Notes under the pieces: model-generated
Seen by the model: the letters and a program-made list of their open reading frames with translations, nothing else
Database searches by the model: none
Told to the model about the DNA's origin: nothing
Position numbers and translations under genes: made by a program
Shown: positions 1 to 8,333 of the stretch, piece after piece
Position numbering within the stretch: the first letter of the stretch is position 1
Layout: each line of letters starts with the position of its first letter
Origin: Oceanospirillum linum
GTDB taxonomy: Bacteria > Pseudomonadota > Gammaproteobacteria > Pseudomonadales > Halomonadaceae
Direction: 5' to 3'
Length of the DNA stretch: 64,000 nucleotides
NCBI RefSeq assembly: GCF_900182785.1
Contig: NZ_FXTS01000002.1
Location: forward strand, 248,001-312,000

Positions 1-24
1 CGTTGATTTAAGGGGGCCAAGGAT

Positions 25-501
25 ATGAGAACACGGCCGAGCGGTCATATATGGATGGCAGCAGAACAATTTTATAATGCTGCTGAAAAGGTGTGGAATT
101 CAGATGACATCGATTTGGCCGCATATGTATATCCATTAGTGGTTAACTATGCATTCTCATGTGAGTTAAGCCTTAAGGCTTCTGAAGGTAAAGTTAAGTT
201 TTCGGAAGTAAGCTCTGAGGGCTTGTTATTTGCCACAAATATTGAATCGGCTGTTCGTGGTCATGATTTGAAATCAATTTTTACTAAACTAAAGCTAGAA
301 ACACAGGAAGGGATCAAGTCAGAGTTTGAGTCTGCTACCGGCGAAAATTTAATTCCGCTTTTAGAAGAGTGTTCCAGATACTTTGAAGATGGACGCTATT
401 CATTTGAAAAAATTGGTGGTTCATACTCGCTTTCTGGTGTTCGTACCCTGGCAAAAGGCCTATTGGATGCCGTCATGGCTTTTGGGAAAAATCATGCCTA
501 A
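25..501 (+). CDS. HEPN-like hypothetical protein
   Basis: A 158-residue soluble, helical protein with no signal peptide or membrane segment. The pattern of a helix with NYAFSCELSLKA (about residue 40) followed by a GHDLKSIFTKL segment (about residue 80) resembles small HEPN-fold proteins, which often carry this E-x-x-LK then GH-D-L arrangement. I do not recognise a specific family and assign no activity. A purine-rich AAGGGGGCC sits upstream of the ATG. The stop codon lies inside an attC-like site, as in integron cassettes, so this may be a captured accessory gene. Its AT-rich codon use differs from the fdh genes. Confidence 0.55.
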   Translation: MRTRPSGHIWMAAEQFYNAAEKVWNSDDIDLAAYVYPLVVNYAFSCELSLKASEGKVKFSEVSSEGLLFATNIESAVRGHDLKSIFTKLKLETQEGIKSEFESATGENLIPLLEECSRYFEDGRYSFEKIGGSYSLSGVRTLAKGLLDAVMAFGKNHA

Positions 502-582
502 CAAACTGCAGCACTTCAGCCGCTATGCGGCTCGGACCTCCAAAAGCTTCGCTTTTTCCGGCCGGTGTGCAGAGCGTTAATT
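496..582 (+). repeat. attC-like site (integron cassette recombination site)
   Basis: The sequence opens with GCCTAAC overlapping the end of the upstream gene, which fits the RYYYAAC core of attC sites, and closes with GCGTTA. The ends are imperfectly complementary (TAACAAACTGC against GTGTGCAGAGCGTTA). The interior folds as AGCCGC/GCGGCT and AAAAGC/GCTTTT hairpins. The final core GTTAATT departs from the consensus GTTRRRY at one base. About 87 bp, within the usual attC size range. No integrase gene is present in the window. Confidence 0.5.
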
Positions 583-593
583 TCGGAGAATAC

Positions 594-1133
594 ATGGAAA
601 TAGTTGAAGCAAAACAAACGGATTTAGAACCGTTTTTCGATTACTTGGAACCGCAACTTTCAGATAATGCCTCTGATGATTCACCATTATTCCTGCCAAT
701 AGCGAAACAGCACTGCCATGTCTCTGATCAGCTCCGTGCCAGCTTTCAGAATGGTTTTAGATTTGAACTTGGTCAGCCGGGTTGGCGTAAGCTGTGGTTA
801 GCGAAAGACCTTAATGGAACGATTTGCGGTCATATTGATTTACGCCACCACAATACCGATTACAGCTACCATCGCGTTGTTTTAGGTATGGGAGTAGATC
901 AAAGCATGCGACAGCAAGGTTTGGGTGGCAAATTACTTGAAGCCATTATTACCTTCTGTCGCGAAACCAAGGGTGTCGACTGGCTGGATTTAGCGGTGCT
1001 ATCAAGCAATAAACCTGCACTGAGTTTGTATTTAAAATGCGGGTTTAAAGTGGTTGGGGAGGTCACGGACAGGTATCGGATTGATGGTGTTGCAGTGTCT
1101 GAAATTGCCATGACCCTGAGTACAAAGAATTAA
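594..1133 (+). CDS. GNAT family N-acetyltransferase
   Basis: This 179-residue protein has the GNAT fold. The acetyl-CoA loop is seen as MGVDQSMRQQGLGGKLLEAI (the R/Q-x-x-G-x-G/A signature) and is followed by the C-terminal beta-bulge region with SSNKPALSLYLKCGFKVVGE, the usual N-x-x-A-x-x-x-Y-x-x-x-G-F motif. The substrate cannot be inferred. The ATG at 594 is preceded by GGAGAA at 585-590; a longer reading frame upstream runs through the attC-like repeat and is not credible. The gene is bounded on both sides by repeat elements, as expected for a cassette-borne accessory gene. Confidence 0.8.
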   Translation: MEIVEAKQTDLEPFFDYLEPQLSDNASDDSPLFLPIAKQHCHVSDQLRASFQNGFRFELGQPGWRKLWLAKDLNGTICGHIDLRHHNTDYSYHRVVLGMGVDQSMRQQGLGGKLLEAIITFCRETKGVDWLDLAVLSSNKPALSLYLKCGFKVVGEVTDRYRIDGVAVSEIAMTLSTKN

Positions 1134-1371
1134 GCATAACAAGGCACGATTGTAACCACGCGGAGCGTGGGTACAAGTTTCACATCATGCAATTTGCGGT
1201 AGTGTCGGATGGCGTGCCAATGGCATCCCGTGCAGTTTTTGAGTGCGGATTCTGGCGCTTATGCCGACCTACTTTTGGCCTGTTTACAGAATTTTCAGCA
1301 AGCATAGTTTGCCTGGGATAAAGGGCTGGCATGGATCTCATCCTGCCAGCCGCTGCAGGCTATTTTCAGGT
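1134..1371. repeat. Dispersed TAACAAGGC/REP-like repeat, copy 1
   Basis: Begins GCATAACAAGGCACGATTG just after the acetyltransferase stop and contains a REP-like palindrome (GTCGGATGGCG ... GGCGCTTATGCCGACCTAC). About 160 bp of it recurs at 2200-2356 with roughly 85% identity by eye. Further on, CTCGTTAGGCTA near 1430 contains GTTAGGC, a perfect attC core, just before the next gene. No coding sequence is seen between 1134 and 1469. Confidence 0.65.
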
Positions 1372-1469
1372 AGGTCAGAAAGCAGATTTAACGTGTTAAT
1401 GTGAGTTAGAAACAGATTTTTCTACAAGCTCGTTAGGCTAAAATCGAATAATTAGAAGAAGGTGTCTAT

Positions 1470-1847
1470 ATGATTGACTTCAAAAATTCATCAGTATTCA
1501 AACTCAAACCCATTGATATTTCAGATGCCAGAGAAGACTTTCAAAAATTTCTGATTGATGGGGAAAGTATTCTTGCTGCATTTAAGACAGTACGTGACCA
1601 AGTGATATTTACAAATAAGCGCGTAATTGCGGCCAATGTGCAAGGTATCACAGGCTCAAAGGTTGACTATACGTCACTACCGTTTAGCAAAGTTAATGCA
1701 TTCTCAGTTGAAACATCAGGTACGTTTGATTTGGACTGTGAAATCGAATTGTATTTGAGTGAAGTGGGCTGTGTTAGGTTCGAAATTAAAGGTACTTTTG
1801 ACATTGTTCGATTCAATCGCACCATCAGTGAGTACGTATTAGCCTAA
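1470..1847 (+). CDS. PH domain-containing protein (bPH_1-like)
   Basis: A 125-residue single-domain protein. The stretch LIDGESILAAFKTVRDQVIFTNKRVIAANVQG (here described, residues 28-60) has the ESIL..F...RD...FTNKR.I pattern typical of the small bacterial pleckstrin-homology family found in Gram-positive and proteobacterial genomes. The function of this family is not established. It has no signal peptide or membrane segment. The start is supported by GAAGAAGG upstream. The stop codon is embedded in GCCTAACAAAC, another attC-type left core, so this gene also behaves like a cassette insert. Confidence 0.75.
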   Translation: MIDFKNSSVFKLKPIDISDAREDFQKFLIDGESILAAFKTVRDQVIFTNKRVIAANVQGITGSKVDYTSLPFSKVNAFSVETSGTFDLDCEIELYLSEVGCVRFEIKGTFDIVRFNRTISEYVLA

Positions 1848-1918
1848 CAAACAATTTAAGAGTATTCGGCGATGAAAAGTGCACCAGAGGGGGGCATAGT
1901 TCTGTATCACCCATTACT

Positions 1919-2107
1919 TACCAATCAGGCTTTGTCGGAATAGATAGAATAGAAAAGCAGCAGCTTGAGCAAGAGCGGTGGATGCAAACGTTGGAAGCAA
2001 TGGAGTCCGCCGCCCAAGGCAAGGTGGTTGATTCCAGCGAGGTTCATAGTTGGCTTAATAGCTTGGGAACCGAAAAGGAGCAGGATGCACCGAGGTCAGG
2101 TAAGTGA
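1919..2107 (+). pseudogene. Antitoxin remnant (CopG/RHH-like C-terminal part)
   Basis: An open frame without a credible start codon ends at 2107. Its product includes EQERWMQTLEAMESAAQGK followed by VVDSSEVHSWLNSLGTEKE, which resembles the C-terminal linker of small antitoxins of RelE/ParE pairs, where a basic helix is followed by an S/D-rich V..W...LG motif. The stop overlaps the start of a toxin-like frame (GTGA), the usual translational coupling in such operons. The N-terminal DNA-binding part is missing or has been replaced by repeat-derived sequence. Confidence 0.5.
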
Positions 2108-2205
2108 AACTGGTTTACACGGACGAAGCCATTGAAGACTTGAAGCGCCTCAGGGAGTTCATTGCCGTTCACAACTCGTCGTCGGCAACCCGGATCGCTG
2201 CATAA
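2104..2205 (+). pseudogene. ParE/RelE-type toxin, N-terminal fragment
   Basis: A GTG-started frame of 33 codons begins KLVYTDEAIEDLKRLREFIA, the first strand and helix of ParE-like toxins, which are normally about 95-100 residues. It stops at the TAA within GCATAACAAGGC of the following repeat. The repeat junction has therefore removed about two thirds of the toxin. The four-base overlap with the upstream antitoxin-like frame supports a decayed toxin-antitoxin operon. Confidence 0.6.
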
Positions 2206-2356
2206 CAAGGCACGATTGTAACCACGCGCAGTGTGGGTGCAGGTTTCAAATTCTGTGATTTGCTAATTGTCGGATGGCGCGCGAATGGCGTCCCGTGCAG
2301 TTTTTGAGTGCCGATTCCGGCGCTTATGCCGACCTACGTTTTGGACTGTTTACAGA
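2200..2356. repeat. Dispersed TAACAAGGC/REP-like repeat, copy 2
   Basis: Second copy of the element at 1134. It shares GCATAACAAGGCACGATTG, the GTCGGATGGCGCG/GGCGCTTATGCCGACCTAC palindrome and the TTTTGGxCTGTTTACAG right end. It truncates the toxin remnant at 2205. The palindrome layout (GGAT...GGCG...CTTATnC..CCTAC) is that of enterobacterial REP elements. Nothing else is seen up to 2522. Confidence 0.65.
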
Positions 2357-2522
2357 TCTTTTTTTGCCCACTTTCCCTTCAGGCACTCTTAAAATATTAA
2401 AAATCTGAATCTTTAGCATAACTTCCGGCGTAATTAAGGGGGCAGTCTTGCAAGTTAAGAAGTTTCTGACCGCCCTATGTGTTCACAGGCGTGAACATCT
2501 ACCCATTATGAGAATGCTATAG

Positions 2523-2984
2523 ATGAAGTTAACTATCAGTGAAATAAAGATCGCCATCCTGGGCGGCCTGATCGCACAAATTGCCTTTGAGGCTTATGCC
2601 TGGCTTATTTCCCCTCTTGTGTTTGGCCCAAAGCTACAGCCTGCCTTTCTTGTTATAGGTTTGTTCAAACAGTTTGCCGGGGTCACGCCTTCCTACGCGG
2701 TGGCTTTCACTCTGCATGCGATCATTGGGGTTGTGGGATTTGGTCTGTTTACTTTGATGTTCTATAAGGCTTTCCGTGGCCGGGCGATTTTGTCAGGCTT
2801 TATTGCGGGGCTGATTTTGTGGTTTATTGCCCAGGGTATGCTGGCTCCGGCCATGGGCCGCGAATTTATGATGGGCTTTGGTGTTTATACTCAGTCTTCC
2901 TTTGTGTCCCACGTTGGTATGTCATTGATTATTGCACTGTTTTTTCATTACCGGTTCAGAAAAGATCAGACCGCTGGGGCATAA
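2523..2984 (+). CDS. Four-helix integral membrane protein, function unknown
   Basis: A 153-residue protein with four predicted hydrophobic segments near residues 9-30, 55-85, 88-110 and 127-145, and a short positively charged tail (HYRFRKDQ). No catalytic or transport motif is recognisable. It resembles conserved hypothetical membrane proteins of marine proteobacteria only in overall layout. It is a single gene, followed by a candidate terminator. The ATG at 2523 is the only sensible start; the upstream GAGAATGCTATAG gives a modest ribosome site. Confidence 0.65.
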   Translation: MKLTISEIKIAILGGLIAQIAFEAYAWLISPLVFGPKLQPAFLVIGLFKQFAGVTPSYAVAFTLHAIIGVVGFGLFTLMFYKAFRGRAILSGFIAGLILWFIAQGMLAPAMGREFMMGFGVYTQSSFVSHVGMSLIIALFFHYRFRKDQTAGA

Positions 2985-3044
2985 GGCGGGCTATCGGGCT
3001 GCCTTATAAGGGCGCTTTCGGAACCTGATCTGTTATTTCTGTGA

Positions 3045-3080
3045 AAGCTTGCGGTGCTGTTGCTCCGCAGGCTTTTCTTT
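3045..3080 (+). terminator. Rho-independent terminator after the membrane protein gene
   Basis: Stem AAGCTTGCGG pairs with CCGCAGGCTT (one wobble) around a 10-base loop, followed by a T-rich stretch TTTTCTTTGCCTTTTT. It lies between convergent genes. Confidence 0.6.
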
Positions 3081-3176
3081 GCCTTTTTGGCGAACTTCCC
3101 TTTTCCCCTTTTTTAGCTTTGCGGGAATATAACGACGCTCTGTGTCCTGCTCCCGATTGAAGCTGTGTCTGAACTT

Positions 3177-4280
3177 CTAAGCAAACACGTTTCCCAGTCG
3201 CTTACAGGCGGCGGCCAGCTCCTTCTCACCATACCAGGCAAAACACAAACGCATACTGGAATGAAACCGGTCATTGGCGGAACAAAAATTACCCGGCAGG
3301 TAGTTCACGCCCGCTTGCTGAGCCTGTTGTCTGCTGCTGGCGAGATCCCGGCCATCGGTAAAGCTGGCCCATAGAAAGTAGCCGCCGTCGGGCTGATGGA
3401 ACTGTAGTTGCCCGCCAAATACGGATACCAGCTCTGCACACAGAACCTCTGACCGGGCCGCATAGGTTTGCCTCAGGTACGACAGGTTCTTCTGAAACTC
3501 GCCATTGGCCAGTAAGCCGCCGACAAGGGCAGAGGTGACCGGTGCCAATCCGCCACCACTTTGCAGTAGTGCTGAGTTTTTCAGGCGGCGGAAGAGCTCA
3601 CCGTTGCCCTGTATCCAGCCAAGGCGTAGTCCGGGGGCAAGAATCTTGGAAAATGAACCGATAGAGATCACCGGAGCTGATCTGTCATAGCAGGCCAGGG
3701 GTGCCGGTGGTTTATCGCCAAAGTAGAGTGACTGATACACCTCGTCGGCGATCAGTGGGCAATGGTGATCTTTGGCGAGTTTAACCAGTGCCTGACGGCG
3801 TTGGTGCGTTTGGGTAATACCGGTGGGGTTATGGAAGGTCGGAATGGTGTAGATAAATGCCGGATGATATGTCTCTATTGCCTGCTCCAGCGCAGCGGGC
3901 TGAATACCTTCTTCATCCATTGGCAGGGCGATCACCTCAAAGCCCCGGGCTTTAAATAGCTTCAGAGCGATAAAGTAGCTGGGGTCTTCCACCAGAATAG
4001 TTGCACCGGGCTGACTCAGATGTGAACAGATCATATCCAGTGCGTTGGATGAGCCGTTGGTAACCAGTAGCTCCTCTGCACTGACCGGCTGGCTGTAATC
4101 CTCCGTCAACCAGGCTGAAAGCTTTTGCCGAAATGCGTCAGCCCCAGCCTGCTGTCCATAAGCCAGGTATTCCTGCTCAACGGCGAGGGGACGGATTAAA
4201 TCAGTGGGTAAAAGGTCGGGTGCGGGATGGCCTACGGCTAAATCAAGTAAGTGGGTAGGCTGTGTAACCTGAACAGTCAT
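3177..4280 (-). CDS. PLP-dependent aminotransferase, class I/II (2-aminoadipate/MocR-type fold)
   Basis: This 367-residue enzyme carries the type I aminotransferase fold. Visible elements are NGSSNALDMI near residue 75, the D-x-x-Y-x-F cofactor segment (VEDPSYF), P.FHNPTG near residue 145, the aspartate in LIADEVYQSLYF, and SIGSFSKILAPGLRLGW, where the lysine of SFSK should bind PLP. It is the catalytic half only, without the winged-helix domain of MocR regulators. Substrate is unknown; relatives include 2-aminoadipate and aromatic transaminases. It is a single-gene unit convergent with the membrane protein gene. Confidence 0.85.
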   Translation of the reverse strand: MTVQVTQPTHLLDLAVGHPAPDLLPTDLIRPLAVEQEYLAYGQQAGADAFRQKLSAWLTEDYSQPVSAEELLVTNGSSNALDMICSHLSQPGATILVEDPSYFIALKLFKARGFEVIALPMDEEGIQPAALEQAIETYHPAFIYTIPTFHNPTGITQTHQRRQALVKLAKDHHCPLIADEVYQSLYFGDKPPAPLACYDRSAPVISIGSFSKILAPGLRLGWIQGNGELFRRLKNSALLQSGGGLAPVTSALVGGLLANGEFQKNLSYLRQTYAARSEVLCAELVSVFGGQLQFHQPDGGYFLWASFTDGRDLASSRQQAQQAGVNYLPGNFCSANDRFHSSMRLCFAWYGEKELAAACKRLGNVFA

Positions 4281-4360
4281 TATGGGCTCGCATCGGAAGC
4301 AGGTGAAAACCGGACTCTAATCTAGCGTATTGATTTATCAACAGCAAACCCCGGTATTGG

Positions 4361-4400
4361 CAAAAAAAAACCTCCTGAACGGTGATACGTCCAGAAGGTC
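4361..4400 (-). terminator. Rho-independent terminator of the chemoreceptor gene
   Basis: On the minus strand a stem of about 12 bp (ACCTTCTGGACG against the complement of ACCTCCTGAACG, two mismatches) is followed by nine T residues (A run at 4362-4370 on the plus strand). Confidence 0.75.
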
Positions 4401-4427
4401 AGTTTTGTTACGCCAGGCAGGCTGCGG

Positions 4428-6311
4428 CTAGAGTAGTTTTGAATCCAGCTTAAATGCGCTGGATAACTGCTCCTGTAAAGAGATGCTTTCTTTTTTCAGC
4501 TGCAGTGCCTGTTTGTGGTTCTCTTCCGTCACTCTGGCGGAGTTATCAATCAACTGGGCGATGTGTTGGCTATGCTGGTTAACCTCATTTGACATCACGT
4601 GTTGCTCTTCAACAGCACTTGCGGTCTGAACCGTCATATCACAGATGTTGTTGTTAGCTTCGGTAATGACTTCCAGCTGCTGACTGGCTTTGTCAGCCTG
4701 GTCTGTGCTTTCCTGCGCGGTTTCTTCACTGGCATCCATATCCTCCAGTGCCTTCTGGGTTGCCACTTCCAGCTCCTGGGTTAAGGTATGGATCTCATGG
4801 GTTGCTGATTGGGTGTTATGGGACAGGGAGCGAACCTCATCGGCAACCACGGCAAAGCCACGCCCATGCTCACCGGCCCGGGCGGCTTCAATGGCTGCGT
4901 TCAGGGCCAGCAGGTTTGTTTGTTCTGCAATCTCATTAATTTTAGAAAGAATGCTGCGAATAGCGGCAACGGTTTTAGCCAAGGTGCTGAGTTGGCCTGA
5001 GTTTTCATGTATCTGGCTTGATAGTGCCGCAATGGCAGACTGACTGGAGGTCACCAGTGCAAGACCTGAACCGCTGGCCTGTGCTGCCTGCTCAGCGGAG
5101 CTTGCGGTTTGTTCGGCATTTCTGGCGATCTCACCACTGGCCATGGACATCTGAGCAATAGCTTCTGTTAATTGTGACAGCGCTTCCTGTTGTGCCACGG
5201 TATCTTTTAAAGCGTTATCTGCGCGCTGGGCTGTGGAGTCAGAATCCTGTAGTAATTTATGACTCAGACGGAAGATGTTGCCTATGCTGCTGTGCAGCTT
5301 GTCTGCTAACTGATTGAAGGCGCTGCTGATCTGGCCAAACTCATCTTTGCTGGCAATATCCAGTCGTTGGTTGATATTACCATCGGCAAGTCGGTGCAGT
5401 GCTGAGGTTGCAAGAACGAGGGGTTGGCTGAAGTAGCGGGCCATCAGATAGACCAAACCGCTTGCAACCAGAAGAATCAAAATACTGCTGATGGTCAGCT
5501 GCCATGCCAGTTTATACAGCGGTGCCAAGGCTGCATCCCGCTCCACCAGAAGAATCAGTCGCCAGCCGGTTTTCTCCAGCTCGACTTCCTGAATAAAGAA
5601 CTGCTCTCCCTGGTAGTTAACCCGCTGCAGGCCTGCTATGCCGGATTCAGCCTGGGTTAACAGATCGTCGTAGCTTTGTTTTTGGACGATAAGATCAGGA
5701 TTGGGGTGTGCTAAAAGCTGATTATCCTGACCAACAAGCCAGAGTTCTGAAGGCCAGCTGGTATCCAGGCTTAAAAGGGATTTAATCAGGCTGGTCAGGG
5801 TGATGTCACCGGCAACAACGCCACCTAAAGAATTTTTCATAGGGGCGGCTAATGTAACAACTAACTCACCGGTACTGGCCCGGGGATAAGGTGGTGTTAC
5901 AACGGCGCGACCCTCTCTTTTTACCTGCTGATACCAGGGTCTTTTTCTTGGGTCGTAGTCCGGCGATAAGTTAACCGGTGGATAAGACTGCAGCATATCC
6001 CCTTGCTCGGTGCCCAGATAAAACAGATCGAAATCACCGGCTGAGCGACCTAATGTTAAGAAATCACTCACTCTCTCTTTTTCTGTAGGCAAGGTTTGCG
6101 ATGCGGCACTGACAATAGCAGCTTTACTGTCCAGCCAGCCGTCTACCATAGACTCAGCCTGGTTCAAGGTCATGCCGAGCTGGTCGCTGATCTGAACACT
6201 GGTCTCTGTGACCAGCCGGGTTAGAGAGAGAAGGGCAAGAACTACACAGCTTACCAGCAAAAGGCTTATTGTTGAGAGAAGCATTTTGCTTTTAAAAGAC
6301 AGTGACGTCAT
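4428..6311 (-). CDS. Methyl-accepting chemotaxis protein with dCache sensor
   Basis: A 627-residue transmembrane chemoreceptor. A first membrane helix lies at about residues 10-32. It is followed by a large periplasmic double-Cache region containing FYLGTEQGDMLQSYPP and RPWYQQVKREGR, then a second membrane helix near residue 275, a HAMP domain (residues 295-350), and the cytoplasmic signalling domain with its hairpin tip EIAEQTNLLALNAAIEAARA and GRGFAVVADEVRSL. dCache domains of this type commonly bind small ligands such as amino acids; the ligand cannot be read from sequence. It is transcribed alone, with a terminator directly downstream. Confidence 0.9.
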   Translation of the reverse strand: MTSLSFKSKMLLSTISLLLVSCVVLALLSLTRLVTETSVQISDQLGMTLNQAESMVDGWLDSKAAIVSAASQTLPTEKERVSDFLTLGRSAGDFDLFYLGTEQGDMLQSYPPVNLSPDYDPRKRPWYQQVKREGRAVVTPPYPRASTGELVVTLAAPMKNSLGGVVAGDITLTSLIKSLLSLDTSWPSELWLVGQDNQLLAHPNPDLIVQKQSYDDLLTQAESGIAGLQRVNYQGEQFFIQEVELEKTGWRLILLVERDAALAPLYKLAWQLTISSILILLVASGLVYLMARYFSQPLVLATSALHRLADGNINQRLDIASKDEFGQISSAFNQLADKLHSSIGNIFRLSHKLLQDSDSTAQRADNALKDTVAQQEALSQLTEAIAQMSMASGEIARNAEQTASSAEQAAQASGSGLALVTSSQSAIAALSSQIHENSGQLSTLAKTVAAIRSILSKINEIAEQTNLLALNAAIEAARAGEHGRGFAVVADEVRSLSHNTQSATHEIHTLTQELEVATQKALEDMDASEETAQESTDQADKASQQLEVITEANNNICDMTVQTASAVEEQHVMSNEVNQHSQHIAQLIDNSARVTEENHKQALQLKKESISLQEQLSSAFKLDSKLL

Positions 6312-6561
6312 TTAAGAATCCTTACATGTAAGTAAAAAAGGTATTAAAAAGTAAACTACCCTTTACCACAGGAAAAAGCACCTAACTTAAGGTTACAAAA
6401 TGCATCAGATAAATATTTGCTCTCTGGTGCAATAAATTGGTGCAATAAACTTAATATGTCTGTACGTAGGGCAGTTTTTATCACAGGTAAGGGTCGTTCA
6501 GTGCTGCCGCAGGATCGACTTGCCACCTGTTTCTGATCGAACCGCCAGCAGGAGAGTGCAG

Positions 6562-7137
6562 ATGGTGATGAAGTATTTATCAGAGGTTATGGCATATCTG
6601 CCCCGGATTCTCAGGGGGCAGCCTGTACCGACGGAGGTAACGGCCGAATGTATTAAGGTTCGGCCTGTGCTTAGACGGGATCTGAGGGCTATTCGTCGCG
6701 TATGCTGGCGTTCATTTCAGAGTTCTGTGGCGAAAGATTTGTCAGCGGAAGGTGCGAAAACCTTTGCAGGGGTGATTACGCCCAGGGCTTTTAAAGAGCG
6801 TATGAGAAAAGGACACCTGATGTTTGTGGCCCTGGCTGGCCGCTATCCGGTGGGTTTTATCGAACTGAAAGAACACCGGCATATCGCTGTTTTTTTTATT
6901 GCGCCTGAATTTCAGCGGCAGGGTGTGGGGCGGAAGTTACTCGAGGTTGTGTTTGTCCACCTGCAGGGTGAGGTCGTCACGGTGAACGCTTCCCTAACAT
7001 CTGTGACCGCTTATCAGCGTTTCGGTTTTGAACTGAATGGTGATGTGGATGAATCAGGAGGTCTGGTCTATCAGCCGATGAAGCTTAAACTAAGCCGGGC
7101 TTCAGGGGCGCATTTCGGGGATCATCACCGGACATAA
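6562..7137 (+). CDS. GNAT family N-acetyltransferase
   Basis: A 191-residue acetyltransferase. The C-terminal half contains IAVFFIAPEFQRQGVGRKLL, the Q/R-x-x-G-x-G/A acetyl-CoA loop, then SLTSVTAYQRFGFELNGD, the A-Y-x-x-x-G-F strand-helix element. The ATG at 6562 is preferred because AGGAGAG lies 5-6 bases upstream; an in-frame TTG at 6520 would add 14 residues but lacks such a site. Acceptor substrate unknown. It is convergent with fdhC and shares a bidirectional terminator with it. Confidence 0.8.
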   Translation: MVMKYLSEVMAYLPRILRGQPVPTEVTAECIKVRPVLRRDLRAIRRVCWRSFQSSVAKDLSAEGAKTFAGVITPRAFKERMRKGHLMFVALAGRYPVGFIELKEHRHIAVFFIAPEFQRQGVGRKLLEVVFVHLQGEVVTVNASLTSVTAYQRFGFELNGDVDESGGLVYQPMKLKLSRASGAHFGDHHRT

Positions 7138-7141
7138 AAAG

Positions 7142-7170
7142 AAAAAAGAGGAGCTAAAGCCCCTCTTTTT
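7142..7170. terminator. Bidirectional terminator between acetyltransferase gene and fdhC
   Basis: AAAAAAGAGG and CCTCTTTTT flank AGCTAAAGCC, giving a GC-rich stem with A run on the left and T run on the right, so it can end transcripts from both sides. Confidence 0.8.
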
Positions 7171-7204
7171 ATGTTCTGGTAACCCTGCTGTGAAAAAGAG
7201 AGGC

Positions 7205-8257
7205 TTAGCGCACGTCTTTTTCATCCACCGCCTGGTCTTTTACATCTTCATACCAGAGGTCATGGTGCTGCTTGGCCCAGGTTTCATCAACGTAACCGGT
7301 TGTCATACCTTCCAGAGCACCTTCAGCACCGACGGTGCCGATATAGATATGCCCCAGGGAGATAGCAAACAGAAGCAACGAGGCTCCACCGTGAATCAGA
7401 TTGGCCCACTGCATGGTGTCCCGCACCTGACCAAAGATCGGGAAATCAAGCACAAAACCGCTGGCAACAACGGCTGAGCCGATAAAGAACAGCGCCCAGT
7501 ACCAGCCTTTCTCACCGCCATTCATAAAGCCTGCGCTGGGGTGTTTATTGCCGATCAGGCCGCCACCCTGCAGAAACCAGGTGATATCGGTTCGGGTGAA
7601 AAAGTTATTTTTCAGCCACCGGAGCAGCATCACAATCAGACCAACAGAGAAAATCGGGCCGATATAGTTATGCACCAACTTGCAGAAGGCGATGGTGCCT
7701 TTCCAGAAGCTGTAACCGAACAGGTCGGGAATAAAGTGCTTACCGTACATAATGATGATGCCGCTGAACGCCAGTGCCAGAAAGGTAATGGCTACAAACC
7801 AGTGCAAGGTACGGTCTGTCGGGTTCCAGCGCTCAATTTTTCTGCCGGTACGTGGCTTATCAAGGCGCATAGGGCCCAGAATAAGATAGGTCAGTAGCAG
7901 TACCGAGATACTGCCACCAATGGCGATGAGGCCACCGGGACTGATCCAGCGGTTACGCCATTGCCGCCAGGTTTCACCACTGACATTGATCAGTTGACCG
8001 TGCTCACGCCCCTTTGAGGTGGTGTAGCCTTCGGTGCCATCAGAGACTTCCCGCCAGTATCCGGCCCCGGCGAAGTTTCCTTTAACACGGTTTTCCGCGT
8101 CAGAGGTCTCCTCGGCAGCCCAGAGGCTGCTGCTCAGGGTCAGGCAGAGCAGCGTCAGCAGGCTGAGGGCGACTATCTTCAGGCGCTGAACGGGGGTCGA
8201 TCTCCCGGAGTGTTCACCGTTAAGGGTGAAGCCTGTGTGTGTCGTATTTGTGTTCAT
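7205..8257 (-). CDS. fdhC: Formate dehydrogenase cytochrome b556 (gamma) subunit
   Basis: A 350-residue membrane subunit that takes electrons from FdhB and passes them through b-type haems to quinone. An N-terminal hydrophobic signal-like segment (ALSLLTLLCLTLSSSLWAAEE) precedes a periplasmic loop. Four membrane helices follow, in the order expected for the FdnI/FdoI family, with candidate haem histidines in DRTLHWFVAITFLALAFSG, LVHNYIGPIFSVG, ANLIHGGASLLLFAISLGH. The ATG at 8257 is preferred over an in-frame TTG at 8278, although neither has a strong ribosome site. Last gene of the fdh operon. Confidence 0.9.
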   Translation of the reverse strand: MNTNTTHTGFTLNGEHSGRSTPVQRLKIVALSLLTLLCLTLSSSLWAAEETSDAENRVKGNFAGAGYWREVSDGTEGYTTSKGREHGQLINVSGETWRQWRNRWISPGGLIAIGGSISVLLLTYLILGPMRLDKPRTGRKIERWNPTDRTLHWFVAITFLALAFSGIIIMYGKHFIPDLFGYSFWKGTIAFCKLVHNYIGPIFSVGLIVMLLRWLKNNFFTRTDITWFLQGGGLIGNKHPSAGFMNGGEKGWYWALFFIGSAVVASGFVLDFPIFGQVRDTMQWANLIHGGASLLLFAISLGHIYIGTVGAEGALEGMTTGYVDETWAKQHHDLWYEDVKDQAVDEKDVR

Positions 8258-8292
8258 AAGATCCAACTCATAGGTCAAACACCTGAGCTAAG

Positions 8293-8324
8293 CCCTTAGC
8301 TGCTGACAATCCGGCAGCTAAGGG
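8293..8324 (-). promoter_or_regulatory. Intercistronic stem-loop between fdhB and fdhC
   Basis: CCCTTAGCTGC and GCAGCTAAGGG form a perfect 11-bp stem with a 10-base loop. No T run follows on the minus strand, so it is more likely an mRNA stability or processing element than a terminator. Confidence 0.65.
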
Positions 8325-8333
8325 TTAAACCGG

